A DNA stretch of 64,000 bases from the NCBI RefSeq assembly GCF_004342165.1, contig NZ_SMAL01000001.1, positions 1 through 64,000 of the forward strand. Reading direction: 5' to 3'. The notes beneath the pieces are model-generated. The model did not search any database. It had not been told where the DNA came from and was given only the letters and a program-made list of their open reading frames with translations. The translations under genes were made by a program, and so were the position numbers. The first letter of the stretch is position 1, and every line of letters starts with the position of its first letter. This DNA is from Natranaerovirga pectinivora (GTDB lineage Bacteria > Bacillota > Clostridia > Lachnospirales > DSM-24629). This document shows, in pieces, positions 28,085 to 37,107 of this stretch.

Positions 28085-29260
28085 ATGATGGATAGTAAAG
28101 TTCAAGAACTAATAAGCGTATGTCAAAAGCTCATCAAAATACCAAGTTATTCAGGTGAAGAAGGTGAGTTGGTAAAAGAATTAGTGGATATGTTTTATAC
28201 ATACGGTTTTGATGAAGTCGTTGTTGATGAGTATGGCAGTGTTGTTGGTAAAATTATTGGTAAAAAGCCAGGTGCGAAAGTACTGTTAGATGCCCACATA
28301 GACACAGTGGTTGTTCATGACCCAAGTAAGTGGCAATACAATCCCTTTGGAGGAGAACTCTCAGAGGGAAAAATTTTTGGTAGAGGAACATCTGATATGA
28401 AAGGCGCTCTTAGTGCTATGATAATGGCAGGTGTTTATTTTATAGAAGTTCTAGAAAAAGATTTTAAAGGTGAGATTTATATTGCCGGTGTGGTCCATGA
28501 GGAATGTTTTGAAGGGATTGCAGCAAGGAAAATAAGTGAAAGATTTAAACCAAATTATGTCATAATAGGTGAAGCATCTGAGTTAAATATCAAATGTGGT
28601 CAAAGAGGTAGGGCAGAAATAGTTGTTGAAACTTTTGGTAAACCGGCTCATTCTGCTAACCCTGAAAAAGGGGTGAATGCAGTTTATGGTGCATCCCAAT
28701 TGATTAATGAAATTAGAGAAATCCCTTATACAACCCATGACATTTTAGGCAAAGGGATTCTAGAACTTACGGATATTATTTCATCACCATATCCAGGAGC
28801 CTCTGTAGTGCCTGATTATTGTAGAATTACCTATGATAGAAGATTATTAGTAGGAGAAACAAAAGAAGAGGTTATAGGGCCAATTAAAGAAATTATAGAG
28901 AAATATACCCATATTAATGGAAAAGTGCAATTTGCAGATGGAGAAGAGTTATGCCATACAGGTAATAAAATAAAAGGCACTCGTTTTTTCCCAGCTTGGT
29001 TATACGATGAAACTTCTGACTTTATACAACTGTCTCAAAAGGGATTAAAAGACATAGGGATACCTGCAACTATTACCCAATATTCATTTTGTACGAATGG
29101 TAGCCACTATGCAGGTGAAGCAGGTATAAAAACTTTAGGATTTGGTCCTTCAAAAGAAAATCTTGCTCATACCATTGATGAATATATTGAAATTGACCAA
29201 TTAATAGGAGCATATAAAGGTTATATCAAGTTAATTGAGACTTTGACTTCACTTGTTTAA
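28085..29260 (+). CDS. ygeY: YgeY family M20 metallohydrolase
   Basis: This 391-residue peptidase M20-like hydrolase has the dinuclear zinc motifs LLDAHIDTV, GRGTSDMKGALSAMI and VHEECFEG. The family is named YgeY, annotated as a putative selenium-metabolism hydrolase because it co-occurs with selenium-dependent molybdenum hydroxylases. It probably removes an acyl or carbamoyl group from an intermediate upstream of diaminopropionate. The exact substrate cannot be read from sequence. It lies 15 nt after ygeX. Confidence 0.92.
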   Translation: MMDSKVQELISVCQKLIKIPSYSGEEGELVKELVDMFYTYGFDEVVVDEYGSVVGKIIGKKPGAKVLLDAHIDTVVVHDPSKWQYNPFGGELSEGKIFGRGTSDMKGALSAMIMAGVYFIEVLEKDFKGEIYIAGVVHEECFEGIAARKISERFKPNYVIIGEASELNIKCGQRGRAEIVVETFGKPAHSANPEKGVNAVYGASQLINEIREIPYTTHDILGKGILELTDIISSPYPGASVVPDYCRITYDRRLLVGETKEEVIGPIKEIIEKYTHINGKVQFADGEELCHTGNKIKGTRFFPAWLYDETSDFIQLSQKGLKDIGIPATITQYSFCTNGSHYAGEAGIKTLGFGPSKENLAHTIDEYIEIDQLIGAYKGYIKLIETLTSLV

Positions 29261-29276
29261 GGGAGGAGGATGTCAT

Positions 29277-30869
29277 ATGAAAACTAAAATTGAAAATGCC
29301 TACATTGTTGATGGAACTGGGATGCCAGGATACCTGGGAGAAATTACCATAGAGGACGAAAAAATAAAACTAATAAGCGATCATATTGATGGTATATACG
29401 ATAGAATAATTGATGCAAATGGTTGTGTGGTTGCACCAGGGTTTATTGATACTCATAGTCACTCTGATTTGCAAATTTTGATTGACAATTATATAAGCCC
29501 TAAAATACATCAAGGGATAACAACGGAGATTTTAGGGCAAGATGGTATTTCTATGGCACCTTTACCAATTGAATATATTGAAGATTGGAGAAAAAATATT
29601 GCAGGATTAGATGGTGAAAGTGAGTCCATTAATTGGGAGTATAAAACAACCCAAGGTTACTTTCAAGAGCTAGAAAAAAAAGGTCTTATTACCAATGTGG
29701 CATATTTGGTACCCCATGGCAATATTCGTATGGAAGCTATTGGTTTAGTAGATAGAAAAGCTACAAAAAAAGAAATTCAATTGATGCAAGATATTTTACA
29801 AAGGGAAATGGATTCAGGTGCAATTGGATTCTCTAGTGGATTAATATATATTCCTTGTGCCTATGGAGATATTGAAGAACTTATTGAACTTAATAAAATT
29901 GTTGCCAAAAATGATGGCGTGTTTGTGGTTCACCAAAGAAGTGAGGCTAATACAATTTTAGATTCTATGGAAGAAATCATTGAAATTGGAAGACAATCTA
30001 GAGTTAAAATACATTTTTCACATTTTAAAATATGTGGTAAAAACAATTGGAATAAGATGGATAAAGTTCTAAAAATCATTGATGATGCAAAAAAAGAAGG
30101 GATATTTATATCTTTTGATCAATACCCTTATACTGCTGGAAGTACGATGTTAAGTGTGATTTTACCTCCTTGGGCCCATTCAGGTGGAACCAATAAGCTT
30201 TTAGGTAGATTAATAGACAATACAATAAGAAAACAATTAATAAAGGATATATTAGAAACCAATTGTGATTGGGATAATTTTGTAGAATTCGCAGGTTTAG
30301 ATGGGATATATATTACCAGTGTAAAAACAGAGAAAAACAAATCTCTAATAGGTAAAAATCTTAAAGAAATTGGTCTTATAAAGAATAAAGATCCTCTTGA
30401 AGCTGCATTTGACTTATTGGTTGAAGAGGAAAATGGCGTTGGAATGATTGATTATTATGGTAGCGAAGAACATATTACTAAGTTATTAAAAAGACCAGAG
30501 CAAAATGTATGTACAGATGGATTGTTAGGTGGAAAACCTCATCCAAGAGCTTATGGGGCATTTCCTAGAGTGATTGGAAAATATGTAATGGAAGAAAAGG
30601 TATTAAGATTGGAAGATGCCATTTGCAAAATGACTTCAAAGCCTGCAGAAGTCTTTAAATTAGAAAAAAGAGGCAAGATTCTATCTGGCTATTACGCAGA
30701 TTTGGTTATCTTTGAAAAATCTGAGTTTAGAGATATTGGAACCTATACAGAACCAGACCGATATCCAAAAGGGTTAAAACTTGTCATGGTAAATGGAAAT
30801 ATAGTTCTTGAAGGCAATACTGAATTTAGAGTAATATCTGGACATTGTATCAAAAAGCCAAAAAGATAG
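29277..30869 (+). CDS. D-aminoacylase / N-acyl-D-amino-acid deacylase family amidohydrolase
   Basis: This 530-residue metal-dependent amidohydrolase shows the first metal site FIDTHSHSDLQ near residue 60, GAIGFSSGLIYIPCAYGD near 180 and VHQRSEANTI near 220; HFSHFKICG carries another metal ligand. This family hydrolyses N-acyl D-amino acids and related ureido compounds. Here it may replace the HyuA-type dihydropyrimidinase of other purine clusters. That is an inference from its place between ygeY and ssnA. GGAGGAGG precedes the ATG at 29277. Confidence 0.85.
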   Translation: MKTKIENAYIVDGTGMPGYLGEITIEDEKIKLISDHIDGIYDRIIDANGCVVAPGFIDTHSHSDLQILIDNYISPKIHQGITTEILGQDGISMAPLPIEYIEDWRKNIAGLDGESESINWEYKTTQGYFQELEKKGLITNVAYLVPHGNIRMEAIGLVDRKATKKEIQLMQDILQREMDSGAIGFSSGLIYIPCAYGDIEELIELNKIVAKNDGVFVVHQRSEANTILDSMEEIIEIGRQSRVKIHFSHFKICGKNNWNKMDKVLKIIDDAKKEGIFISFDQYPYTAGSTMLSVILPPWAHSGGTNKLLGRLIDNTIRKQLIKDILETNCDWDNFVEFAGLDGIYITSVKTEKNKSLIGKNLKEIGLIKNKDPLEAAFDLLVEEENGVGMIDYYGSEEHITKLLKRPEQNVCTDGLLGGKPHPRAYGAFPRVIGKYVMEEKVLRLEDAICKMTSKPAEVFKLEKRGKILSGYYADLVIFEKSEFRDIGTYTEPDRYPKGLKLVMVNGNIVLEGNTEFRVISGHCIKKPKR

Positions 30870-30943
30870 GGAATGAATTCTTTCAACAAATTAATATCTC
30901 CATAAAGAAAGGTATACTAATTTAGAAAGTGAGTTGGAAGAAG

Positions 30944-32227
30944 ATGAAAGCTTTAATTAATGCAGATTTATTTGATTTTGAAACGTATAAAAAAAATCAG
31001 TATGTACTCTTTGATAAAGAGATTATTGACGTTGGTTCTATGGATAACTGTCCAAATGTAGATAGGGCATACGATTGTAAAGGCAGTATAGTTACGCCGG
31101 GATTGGTTTTAGGTCATTCTCACATATACTCTACTTTTGCTAGAGGTTGGATTACACGTATTACACCAAATAGCTTTGAGGAATTATTACAACAAATGTG
31201 GTGGAAATTAGACAGTGGATTGAATCACGATGCCATATTTTATAGTGGCTTAGTAAGTGGCATAGAGTTTATTAAAAATGGTATCACAACGGTTATTGAT
31301 CATCATGCAAGTGGTAAGGATATTTTAGGAAGCTTAAACAAATTAAAAGAAAGCATATGTGATGAAATGGGACTAAGAGGTATTTTTTGTTTTGAAACCA
31401 GTGATCGGTTTAATATTTCAGAATGTATAGAAGAAAATATGTCTTTTAGTGAAAATAAAACAGATCAATATGCAGGTTTATTTGGTATGCATGCTTCTAT
31501 GACTTTATCTAATCAAACATTAAAAAGAATAGCTAGTGACACAAAGAATCTCCCAATACACATCCATGTGGCAGAAAGTATAGAAGATCAAATTCATAGT
31601 TTAGAAAAATATAGAAAAAAAGTGATCTACAGATTAGAAGAGTATGATTTGTTAAGGAAAGAATCTATTTTATCTCATTGTATTCATTTAGATGAAAATG
31701 AGATGGATGTCCTTGCTAAAAAGGATATTGTAATCGCTTTAAACCCTACTTCAAATATGAATAATGGGGTTGGATTACCAAATTATAAACGAATGAAAGA
31801 AAAAGGGTTAACTTGTATCCTTGGAAACGACGGCTTAGGGTATAACTTTACACGGGAATTTCATAATTTTTTCTATTCAATGCACCATAGAGAGTTAAGT
31901 CCTTTGGCAATTTCTTTAGAAGATATAAAAATAATAATTCGAAATCAGTATACCTATGCAGAGAAAATATTAGGATGTTCACTAGGAAGATTTGAAAAAG
32001 GTTATAAAGCAGATTTTATGGCTATTCCATATATAGCACCAACAGAAATTACCAAAGAGAATATAATGGGGCATTTTTTCTACGGTGTGTGTGATAATTT
32101 TAGACCAAGAGACTTATGGTGTAATGGAATATTGAGAATGAAAGATTATGAAATAAAAACAGATCAAGAGGAAATATACGATTCGGCAAGAAAACTGTCT
32201 AAAAAGTTATGGGAGGAGGTTCTATAA
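30944..32227 (+). CDS. ssnA: Putative aminohydrolase SsnA
   Basis: This 427-residue amidohydrolase belongs to the SsnA family, known from the E. coli ygeX-ssnA region and clostridial purine clusters. Its metal-binding motifs are LGHSHIYSTFARG near residue 66, HIHVAESIEDQ near 205 and LSHCIHLDENE near 240, with an LGNDG aspartate near 290. It is related to chlorohydrolases and guanine deaminase, so it probably opens or deaminates a purine-derived ring or formimino group. The ATG at 30944 is chosen over a GTG at 30929. The stop overlaps the start of the next gene. Confidence 0.9.
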   Translation: MKALINADLFDFETYKKNQYVLFDKEIIDVGSMDNCPNVDRAYDCKGSIVTPGLVLGHSHIYSTFARGWITRITPNSFEELLQQMWWKLDSGLNHDAIFYSGLVSGIEFIKNGITTVIDHHASGKDILGSLNKLKESICDEMGLRGIFCFETSDRFNISECIEENMSFSENKTDQYAGLFGMHASMTLSNQTLKRIASDTKNLPIHIHVAESIEDQIHSLEKYRKKVIYRLEEYDLLRKESILSHCIHLDENEMDVLAKKDIVIALNPTSNMNNGVGLPNYKRMKEKGLTCILGNDGLGYNFTREFHNFFYSMHHRELSPLAISLEDIKIIIRNQYTYAEKILGCSLGRFEKGYKADFMAIPYIAPTEITKENIMGHFFYGVCDNFRPRDLWCNGILRMKDYEIKTDQEEIYDSARKLSKKLWEEVL

Positions 32228-33321
32228 TGAGCCAAAAATTAAAAACAACCCTAGCAGGAATTACTTTAGAGAATCCACTAATGCCTGCATCAGGGCCATT
32301 GGTAGGAGATCATAAGAAAATGATAGCAATATCCCAATTCAAAGTAGGAGGTATGGTTACAAAAACCATATCTCAAGGAGCTGCAAAGGTACCAAGACCC
32401 TGTATATATGGTGGTAGAGATTTTATTATGAATGCAGAATTATGGTCTGAATTTGGACCTGATGCCTGGGTTAATGAATTTTTACCCCAAGTAAGGGAAG
32501 GTATTGAAATACCTTTATTTATAAGTGTTGGGTATACGAAAGAGGATATGGAAGTATTAATCCCTAAATTAGACCCCTTTGCAGATGCATTTGAAATATC
32601 TACCCACTATGTTGGTAAAGACTTAGAGGTTATTGCAGAAACAGTTAGAATGATTAGGTCAAAAACAGAGAAACCCTTTTTTATGAAAGTAAGCCCACAT
32701 CTGCCAGACCCAGTTGCTTTTGCAAGGATGGTTTTAGACAATGGTGGTAATGGTGTTGTGGCCATTAATTCACTAGGACCTACAATGAAAATAGATTTAA
32801 TGAAGAGAAAAGTCTTGGTTGGCAATGAAAAGGGGGAACTATGGTCATCAGGACCTGTTATAAAGCCTTTGGCATTAGCCTTAGTACATAGAATAAAAAA
32901 AGAAGTGCCTGAATGTACAGTTATTGGCGTTGGAGGTATTTCTACAGCTGAAGATGTTTTAGAGTTTTTACTAGCAGGAGCAGATGGTGTACAAATGCTA
33001 TCTGCAGCAATGTTACAAGGCAAAGACCTATATAAAAAAATCATAAAAAATCTACCTAAAGCATTAGATAAATATGGTTTTAAATCCATACAAGAAGTCA
33101 TCAGTACAAGATTAGAATCAAGAACTGTTGAATACAACCTTGTAAATTATCCTAATATTATAAAAGATAAGTGTATCCTATGTAAAAAATGTGAAAAGTT
33201 GTGTCCATATTTTGCTATTAAATATGTAGATGAGAACATATATATAGATAAGGATGAGTGTTTTGGTTGCGGTTTATGTGAATCTCAATGCCCTGTCAAA
33301 GCTATAGAAAATATTTTTTAA
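32227..33321 (+). CDS. PreA-like dihydroorotate/dihydropyrimidine dehydrogenase with ferredoxin tail
   Basis: This 364-residue protein joins a FMN-binding TIM barrel of the dihydroorotate dehydrogenase family (LENPLMPASGPL at the start, GVVAINSLGPT, and VGGISTAEDVLEFLLAGADG near residue 240) to a C-terminal pair of 4Fe-4S sites (CILCKKCEKLCP and CFGCGLCESQCP). This is the design of PreA, the catalytic subunit of NAD-dependent dihydropyrimidine dehydrogenase. Its partner PreT is not nearby. It probably moves electrons to or from a purine-derived ring. Its start codon overlaps the ssnA stop, so the genes are coupled. Confidence 0.85.
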   Translation: MSQKLKTTLAGITLENPLMPASGPLVGDHKKMIAISQFKVGGMVTKTISQGAAKVPRPCIYGGRDFIMNAELWSEFGPDAWVNEFLPQVREGIEIPLFISVGYTKEDMEVLIPKLDPFADAFEISTHYVGKDLEVIAETVRMIRSKTEKPFFMKVSPHLPDPVAFARMVLDNGGNGVVAINSLGPTMKIDLMKRKVLVGNEKGELWSSGPVIKPLALALVHRIKKEVPECTVIGVGGISTAEDVLEFLLAGADGVQMLSAAMLQGKDLYKKIIKNLPKALDKYGFKSIQEVISTRLESRTVEYNLVNYPNIIKDKCILCKKCEKLCPYFAIKYVDENIYIDKDECFGCGLCESQCPVKAIENIF

Positions 33322-33340
33322 TCTGACTAAACATTTTTTA

Positions 33341-33479
33341 TTGACATTTAAATTTATTGATATTATAATAAATATATTATTATAAAAATAAATACAAAGA
33401 TGTATTAAAAGTGTACCCGCTTTTTTAGGCAAAGGAGCCTTATTCTTAGAAGATGATTCTAAGAATAAGGCTCCTTTTT
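33341..33479 (+). promoter_or_regulatory. Promoter plus very strong hairpin leader before the xdh operon
   Basis: TTGACA at 33341-33346 and TATAAT at 33364-33369 are 17 bp apart. The leader then carries AATACAAAGATGTATT, a small 5-bp hairpin at 33391-33406, and a perfect 21-bp stem (33431-33451 with 33457-33477, 5-nt loop) followed by T. The stem begins AAAGGAGCC just after GGC. The first codon lies 131 nt further on. So long a perfect terminator between a promoter and its operon implies regulated readthrough. Confidence 0.75.
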
Positions 33480-33609
33480 CTTTTTATAAAGCAAAAAGTT
33501 GTTTGAAAAGGGGCGTTATTCTTACAAAGTTAGAAAAACTTTGATGAGAAGGAACAAAGTGATCCTTAAAGATAAGGATAAATTAGCTTAAAGAAAGAGA
33601 GGAGAAAAA

Positions 33610-35751
33610 ATGAAAAATTTCATAAGTACTCCTATAAAGAAAACAGATCATAGGGTAAAAACAGAAGGCAGTATTCAATACATAGCTGATATTAAATGGG
33701 AAAATATGTTGTTTGTTAAAACCTTAAGATCAACAAGAACAAGAGCTTATATCGAAAAGATTCACATACCCACAATGCCAGAAGGTTACTTTGTTATAGA
33801 TTACAAAGATATCCCAGGTAAAAACATTTTAAAGGTAATTGTCAATGACAATCCAGTTTTAGCAGAAGATAAAGTGAATTATATTGGAGAGCCTATATTG
33901 TTAGTCGTAGGTCCCAAGAAAGATATGGTTTTGAAAATTGTTGAAAGTATTGTTGTTACATATGAAGATAGAATGCCTATTTTAAATATAGAGGATGCTT
34001 TAGATAATACTATAGAGCCCATTTATGAAACAGATAATTCCTTTGCAAAATACCAATATGAAAAGGGTGATTGTAATGACGTATTTCAAAAGGCCTATGA
34101 AATATTTGAAGAATCATTTGAAACAGGTTACCAAGAACATGCGTATATTGAACCACAAGGAATGGTTGCAGTGTATGCAGAAGATAAAATATCTGTGTAT
34201 GGATCGATACAATGTCCTTACTATGTGAAAAATGCTGTAGTTCACGCCCTAGGATGTTCTGAGAACAAAGTTAGAATTGTACAATCCACAACAGGTGGTG
34301 GATTTGGTGGTAAAGAAGATTATCCTTCATTACTAGGATGCCATGTGGCTTTAGCCGCACTTAAAACAAAAAAAACAGTGCAACTTATAATGGACCGTAA
34401 AGAAGATATGGAAGTGACAACCAAAAGACATCCAGCTAAACTAACTTATAAAACGGCTTTAGATAAAGAAGGTAATATTTTAGGAATGGATATAGATATA
34501 AAACTTAATGGTGGTGCATATGCCGGGTTGTCAAGTGTTGTAATGCAACGTTCACTTATATGTGCAACAGGAGTTTATAATATACCTCATCTAAAAGTAA
34601 AAGGGAAGGCATTAGCAACGAATACAGTACCTACAGGGGCCTTTAGAGGATTTGGTGCACCACAGAGTTTTTTTGCAATAGAAATGCATATGGGTCATAT
34701 TGCTAAAAAATTAGGATTAGACCCATTGGAATACAAGAAAAGATATATGGTTAAAACAGGAGATTCAACTTCTACAAGTGGTTTTTTTAGGGATACTATA
34801 TTGCTACCAGAAATGCTTGAAGAGATAGAGAACCTATCCAATTATAGTGAAAAATATAGAACTTACAAAGAAGGAAAATGTATTACAAATAAAGGCATTG
34901 GTATTTCTTTGTTTTTACATGGTTGTGGATTTACAGGAAGTGGAGAAAGAGATCATATTAGAGCCACAGTGAAGTTAAAAAAATATTCTAATGGCATAGT
35001 AGAAATATTGGTATCTAATGTAGATATAGGTCAAGGGTTGCAAACCACTTTAAATAAAATTGTTTCAACGGTTTTAGAGGTACCCATAGATAAAGTTATA
35101 TATGCAAATCCAGATACAGATAGAGTCCCTGATTCAGGACCAACTGTTGCATCCAGATCTCTTATGATCGTTGGCAAGTTATTAGAAAGAGCAGCAGAAC
35201 ATCTAAAAGAAATATGGGTTGATGGTAAAGAACAAGAGATTACTGAACATTATAAGCATACTGAATTTATTCCTTGGGATGAGAAGAAATTTACTGGAGA
35301 TGCTTACCCTACTTATTCTTGGGGGGTAAATGTAGTTGAAGTTGAAGTGGATACCATAACAGGGCAAATACATTTGTCAGGGATATGGTCCGTATTTGAT
35401 GTGGGAATAGCCATTGATGAAAGAATTATTCAAGGTCAAATAGAAGGTGGGATGCTTCAAGGTTTAGGCTATGGCTCATTAGAAGTTATGGCATCAAAAA
35501 AAGGTAGTATCCAACAAAAAACCATAACAGATTATATTATTCCCACAGCAAAAGACGTGGTGAGGATGGAAAATAGATTAATTAAAAATCCTTATAAAGA
35601 AGGGCCTTTTGGAGCTAAAGGAGCAGGTGAACTTACACTTATTGGCGGTGCACCAGCATTAATAGCAGCAATAGAGAATGCCGTTAATGGCCAATTCTAT
35701 AAAACACCAGTAACCCCTGAGGATTTAATGGAGGTGTTAGAGGATGTATGA
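33610..35751 (+). CDS. Xanthine dehydrogenase, molybdenum-binding subunit
   Basis: This is the large, molybdopterin-binding subunit of a three-part hydroxylase, 713 residues. It has GGGFGGKED with Glu236 at the place of bovine Glu802, and TGAFRGFGAPQ with Arg346 at the place of Arg880. This pair orients purines in xanthine dehydrogenase. The catalytic base is Glu674 in KGAGELTL. So the substrate is very probably xanthine or hypoxanthine, although the family also includes nicotinate-type enzymes. It overlaps the iron-sulfur subunit gene by 8 nt. Confidence 0.92.
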   Translation: MKNFISTPIKKTDHRVKTEGSIQYIADIKWENMLFVKTLRSTRTRAYIEKIHIPTMPEGYFVIDYKDIPGKNILKVIVNDNPVLAEDKVNYIGEPILLVVGPKKDMVLKIVESIVVTYEDRMPILNIEDALDNTIEPIYETDNSFAKYQYEKGDCNDVFQKAYEIFEESFETGYQEHAYIEPQGMVAVYAEDKISVYGSIQCPYYVKNAVVHALGCSENKVRIVQSTTGGGFGGKEDYPSLLGCHVALAALKTKKTVQLIMDRKEDMEVTTKRHPAKLTYKTALDKEGNILGMDIDIKLNGGAYAGLSSVVMQRSLICATGVYNIPHLKVKGKALATNTVPTGAFRGFGAPQSFFAIEMHMGHIAKKLGLDPLEYKKRYMVKTGDSTSTSGFFRDTILLPEMLEEIENLSNYSEKYRTYKEGKCITNKGIGISLFLHGCGFTGSGERDHIRATVKLKKYSNGIVEILVSNVDIGQGLQTTLNKIVSTVLEVPIDKVIYANPDTDRVPDSGPTVASRSLMIVGKLLERAAEHLKEIWVDGKEQEITEHYKHTEFIPWDEKKFTGDAYPTYSWGVNVVEVEVDTITGQIHLSGIWSVFDVGIAIDERIIQGQIEGGMLQGLGYGSLEVMASKKGSIQQKTITDYIIPTAKDVVRMENRLIKNPYKEGPFGAKGAGELTLIGGAPALIAAIENAVNGQFYKTPVTPEDLMEVLEDV

Positions 35752-36220
35752 CCTATTCAAATTAAGATTAAACGATGATGTAATAGATGTAAAAGCACAT
35801 CCTTCTAAAAGATTGTTAGACGTGTTAAGAGATGACTTAGGAATAACCAGTTGTAAGGAAGGGTGTGGAGAAGGAGAATGTGGTGCTTGTGCAGTTTTAA
35901 TAGATGGTAATCTTATTAATTCTTGTTTGGTACCTATAGGTTCTATAAAAGACACACAGATTTATACAGTTGAAGGGTATAAAAAGACAAAAAGATTTGA
36001 GATGTTAAATGAATGTTTTGCAGAAGCAGGAGCTGTTCAATGTGGCTTTTGTATACCAGGAATGATAATGGCAGCAGAAGGTTTATTATCAAAAAAGCCT
36101 AACCCAAGTGAAGAAGAGGTTAGAGAAGCAATATCAGGTAATTTATGTAGGTGTACAGGTTATAACATGATTGTTGATGCCATATTGTTGGCAGCTGAAA
36201 AAGGGGGATATCTATGGTAA
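35744..36220 (+). CDS. Xanthine dehydrogenase, 2Fe-2S subunit
   Basis: This 158-residue subunit carries two 2Fe-2S clusters. The plant-ferredoxin-type site is CKEGCGEGECGACAVLIDG near residue 39. The second, four-helix site is VQCGFCIPGM near residue 98 together with NLCRCTGY near 134. It relays electrons from molybdenum to FAD. It overlaps both neighbours (8 and 7 nt), so the three subunits are made together. Confidence 0.95.
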   Translation: MYDLFKLRLNDDVIDVKAHPSKRLLDVLRDDLGITSCKEGCGEGECGACAVLIDGNLINSCLVPIGSIKDTQIYTVEGYKKTKRFEMLNECFAEAGAVQCGFCIPGMIMAAEGLLSKKPNPSEEEVREAISGNLCRCTGYNMIVDAILLAAEKGGYLW

Positions 36221-37050
36221 AAGTGTATTATCCTAACACCCTTGAAGAGGCCATTTGTATTAAAGACAAGAGCAAATCTATTCTTATTGCAGGTGGGACA
36301 GATATTATGGTTAAAAAGAAAAATGCTTCAGGTTTGCTGCCAAAATTTGAAAAGTCTATTGAATTCATAGGTCACATAAAAGAATTACAATACATTACTG
36401 AAGAAAAAAACAATCTTATTATAGGGGCAGCCTGTACATATGCTCAAATTATTGAGGACCCAAGGGTGCCAGAAATATTAAAAAAAGCCATAAAAGAAAT
36501 TGCTTCTCCAGCAATACGAAATATAGGAACACTCGTTGGTAACATTGTTAATGCCTCACCAGCAGGGGATACATTACCTGTATTATACAATTTTAATGCA
36601 AGTATAAATATTGTAGGAAAAGAGACATCTAGGGATATACCTATAATGGACTTTATAGTAGGGCCAGGTAGAACCCTTTTGAAAGAGGAAGAATTGGTTA
36701 AATCAGTAGAGATACCTCTTAAAGACTTTTCTTATACTTATTACAAAAAAGTTGGGGCTAGAAAAGCAGATGCTATATCCAAATTATCTTTTGTAGGCCT
36801 TGCCAATATTAAAAACAAAACAATCTCTGATATAAGGATTGCCTTCGGAGCAGTGGGGCCAACGGTAATCAGATGTGAAGAGGCAGAAAGAAGACTTATA
36901 GGCAAGAAGATTGATGAAGATCTATTTGATGTGGTAAAGGATATTTATAGGAGTAGTATCAAACCTATAGACGATCAGAGATCAAGTGCAAAATACAGAA
37001 AAACGGTTTCCATTAGAATATTAAAAGATTTTCTTATGAATTGTAAGTAA
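36214..37050 (+). CDS. Xanthine dehydrogenase, FAD-binding subunit
   Basis: This 278-residue subunit of the CoxM/XdhB type has the FAD-contacting AGGTDIMVKKK near residue 27 and RNIGTLVGNIVNASPAGDTLP near 105. It passes electrons to NAD or another acceptor. Its ATG lies inside the last codons of the previous subunit. Confidence 0.93.
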   Translation: MVKVYYPNTLEEAICIKDKSKSILIAGGTDIMVKKKNASGLLPKFEKSIEFIGHIKELQYITEEKNNLIIGAACTYAQIIEDPRVPEILKKAIKEIASPAIRNIGTLVGNIVNASPAGDTLPVLYNFNASINIVGKETSRDIPIMDFIVGPGRTLLKEEELVKSVEIPLKDFSYTYYKKVGARKADAISKLSFVGLANIKNKTISDIRIAFGAVGPTVIRCEEAERRLIGKKIDEDLFDVVKDIYRSSIKPIDDQRSSAKYRKTVSIRILKDFLMNCK

Positions 37051-37107
37051 GTGTGTAATGAATACATTACTTAAAATAAATAAATTGAATATAGGGAGGA
37101 ATTAAAA

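Noticed and set aside
33371-33479. ANTAR-type dual-hairpin target in the xdh leader
   Set aside because: One AxxGxx hexaloop hairpin fits, but the terminator loop has 5 nt and the other three leaders show no such hexaloop. Kept only as a possibility.
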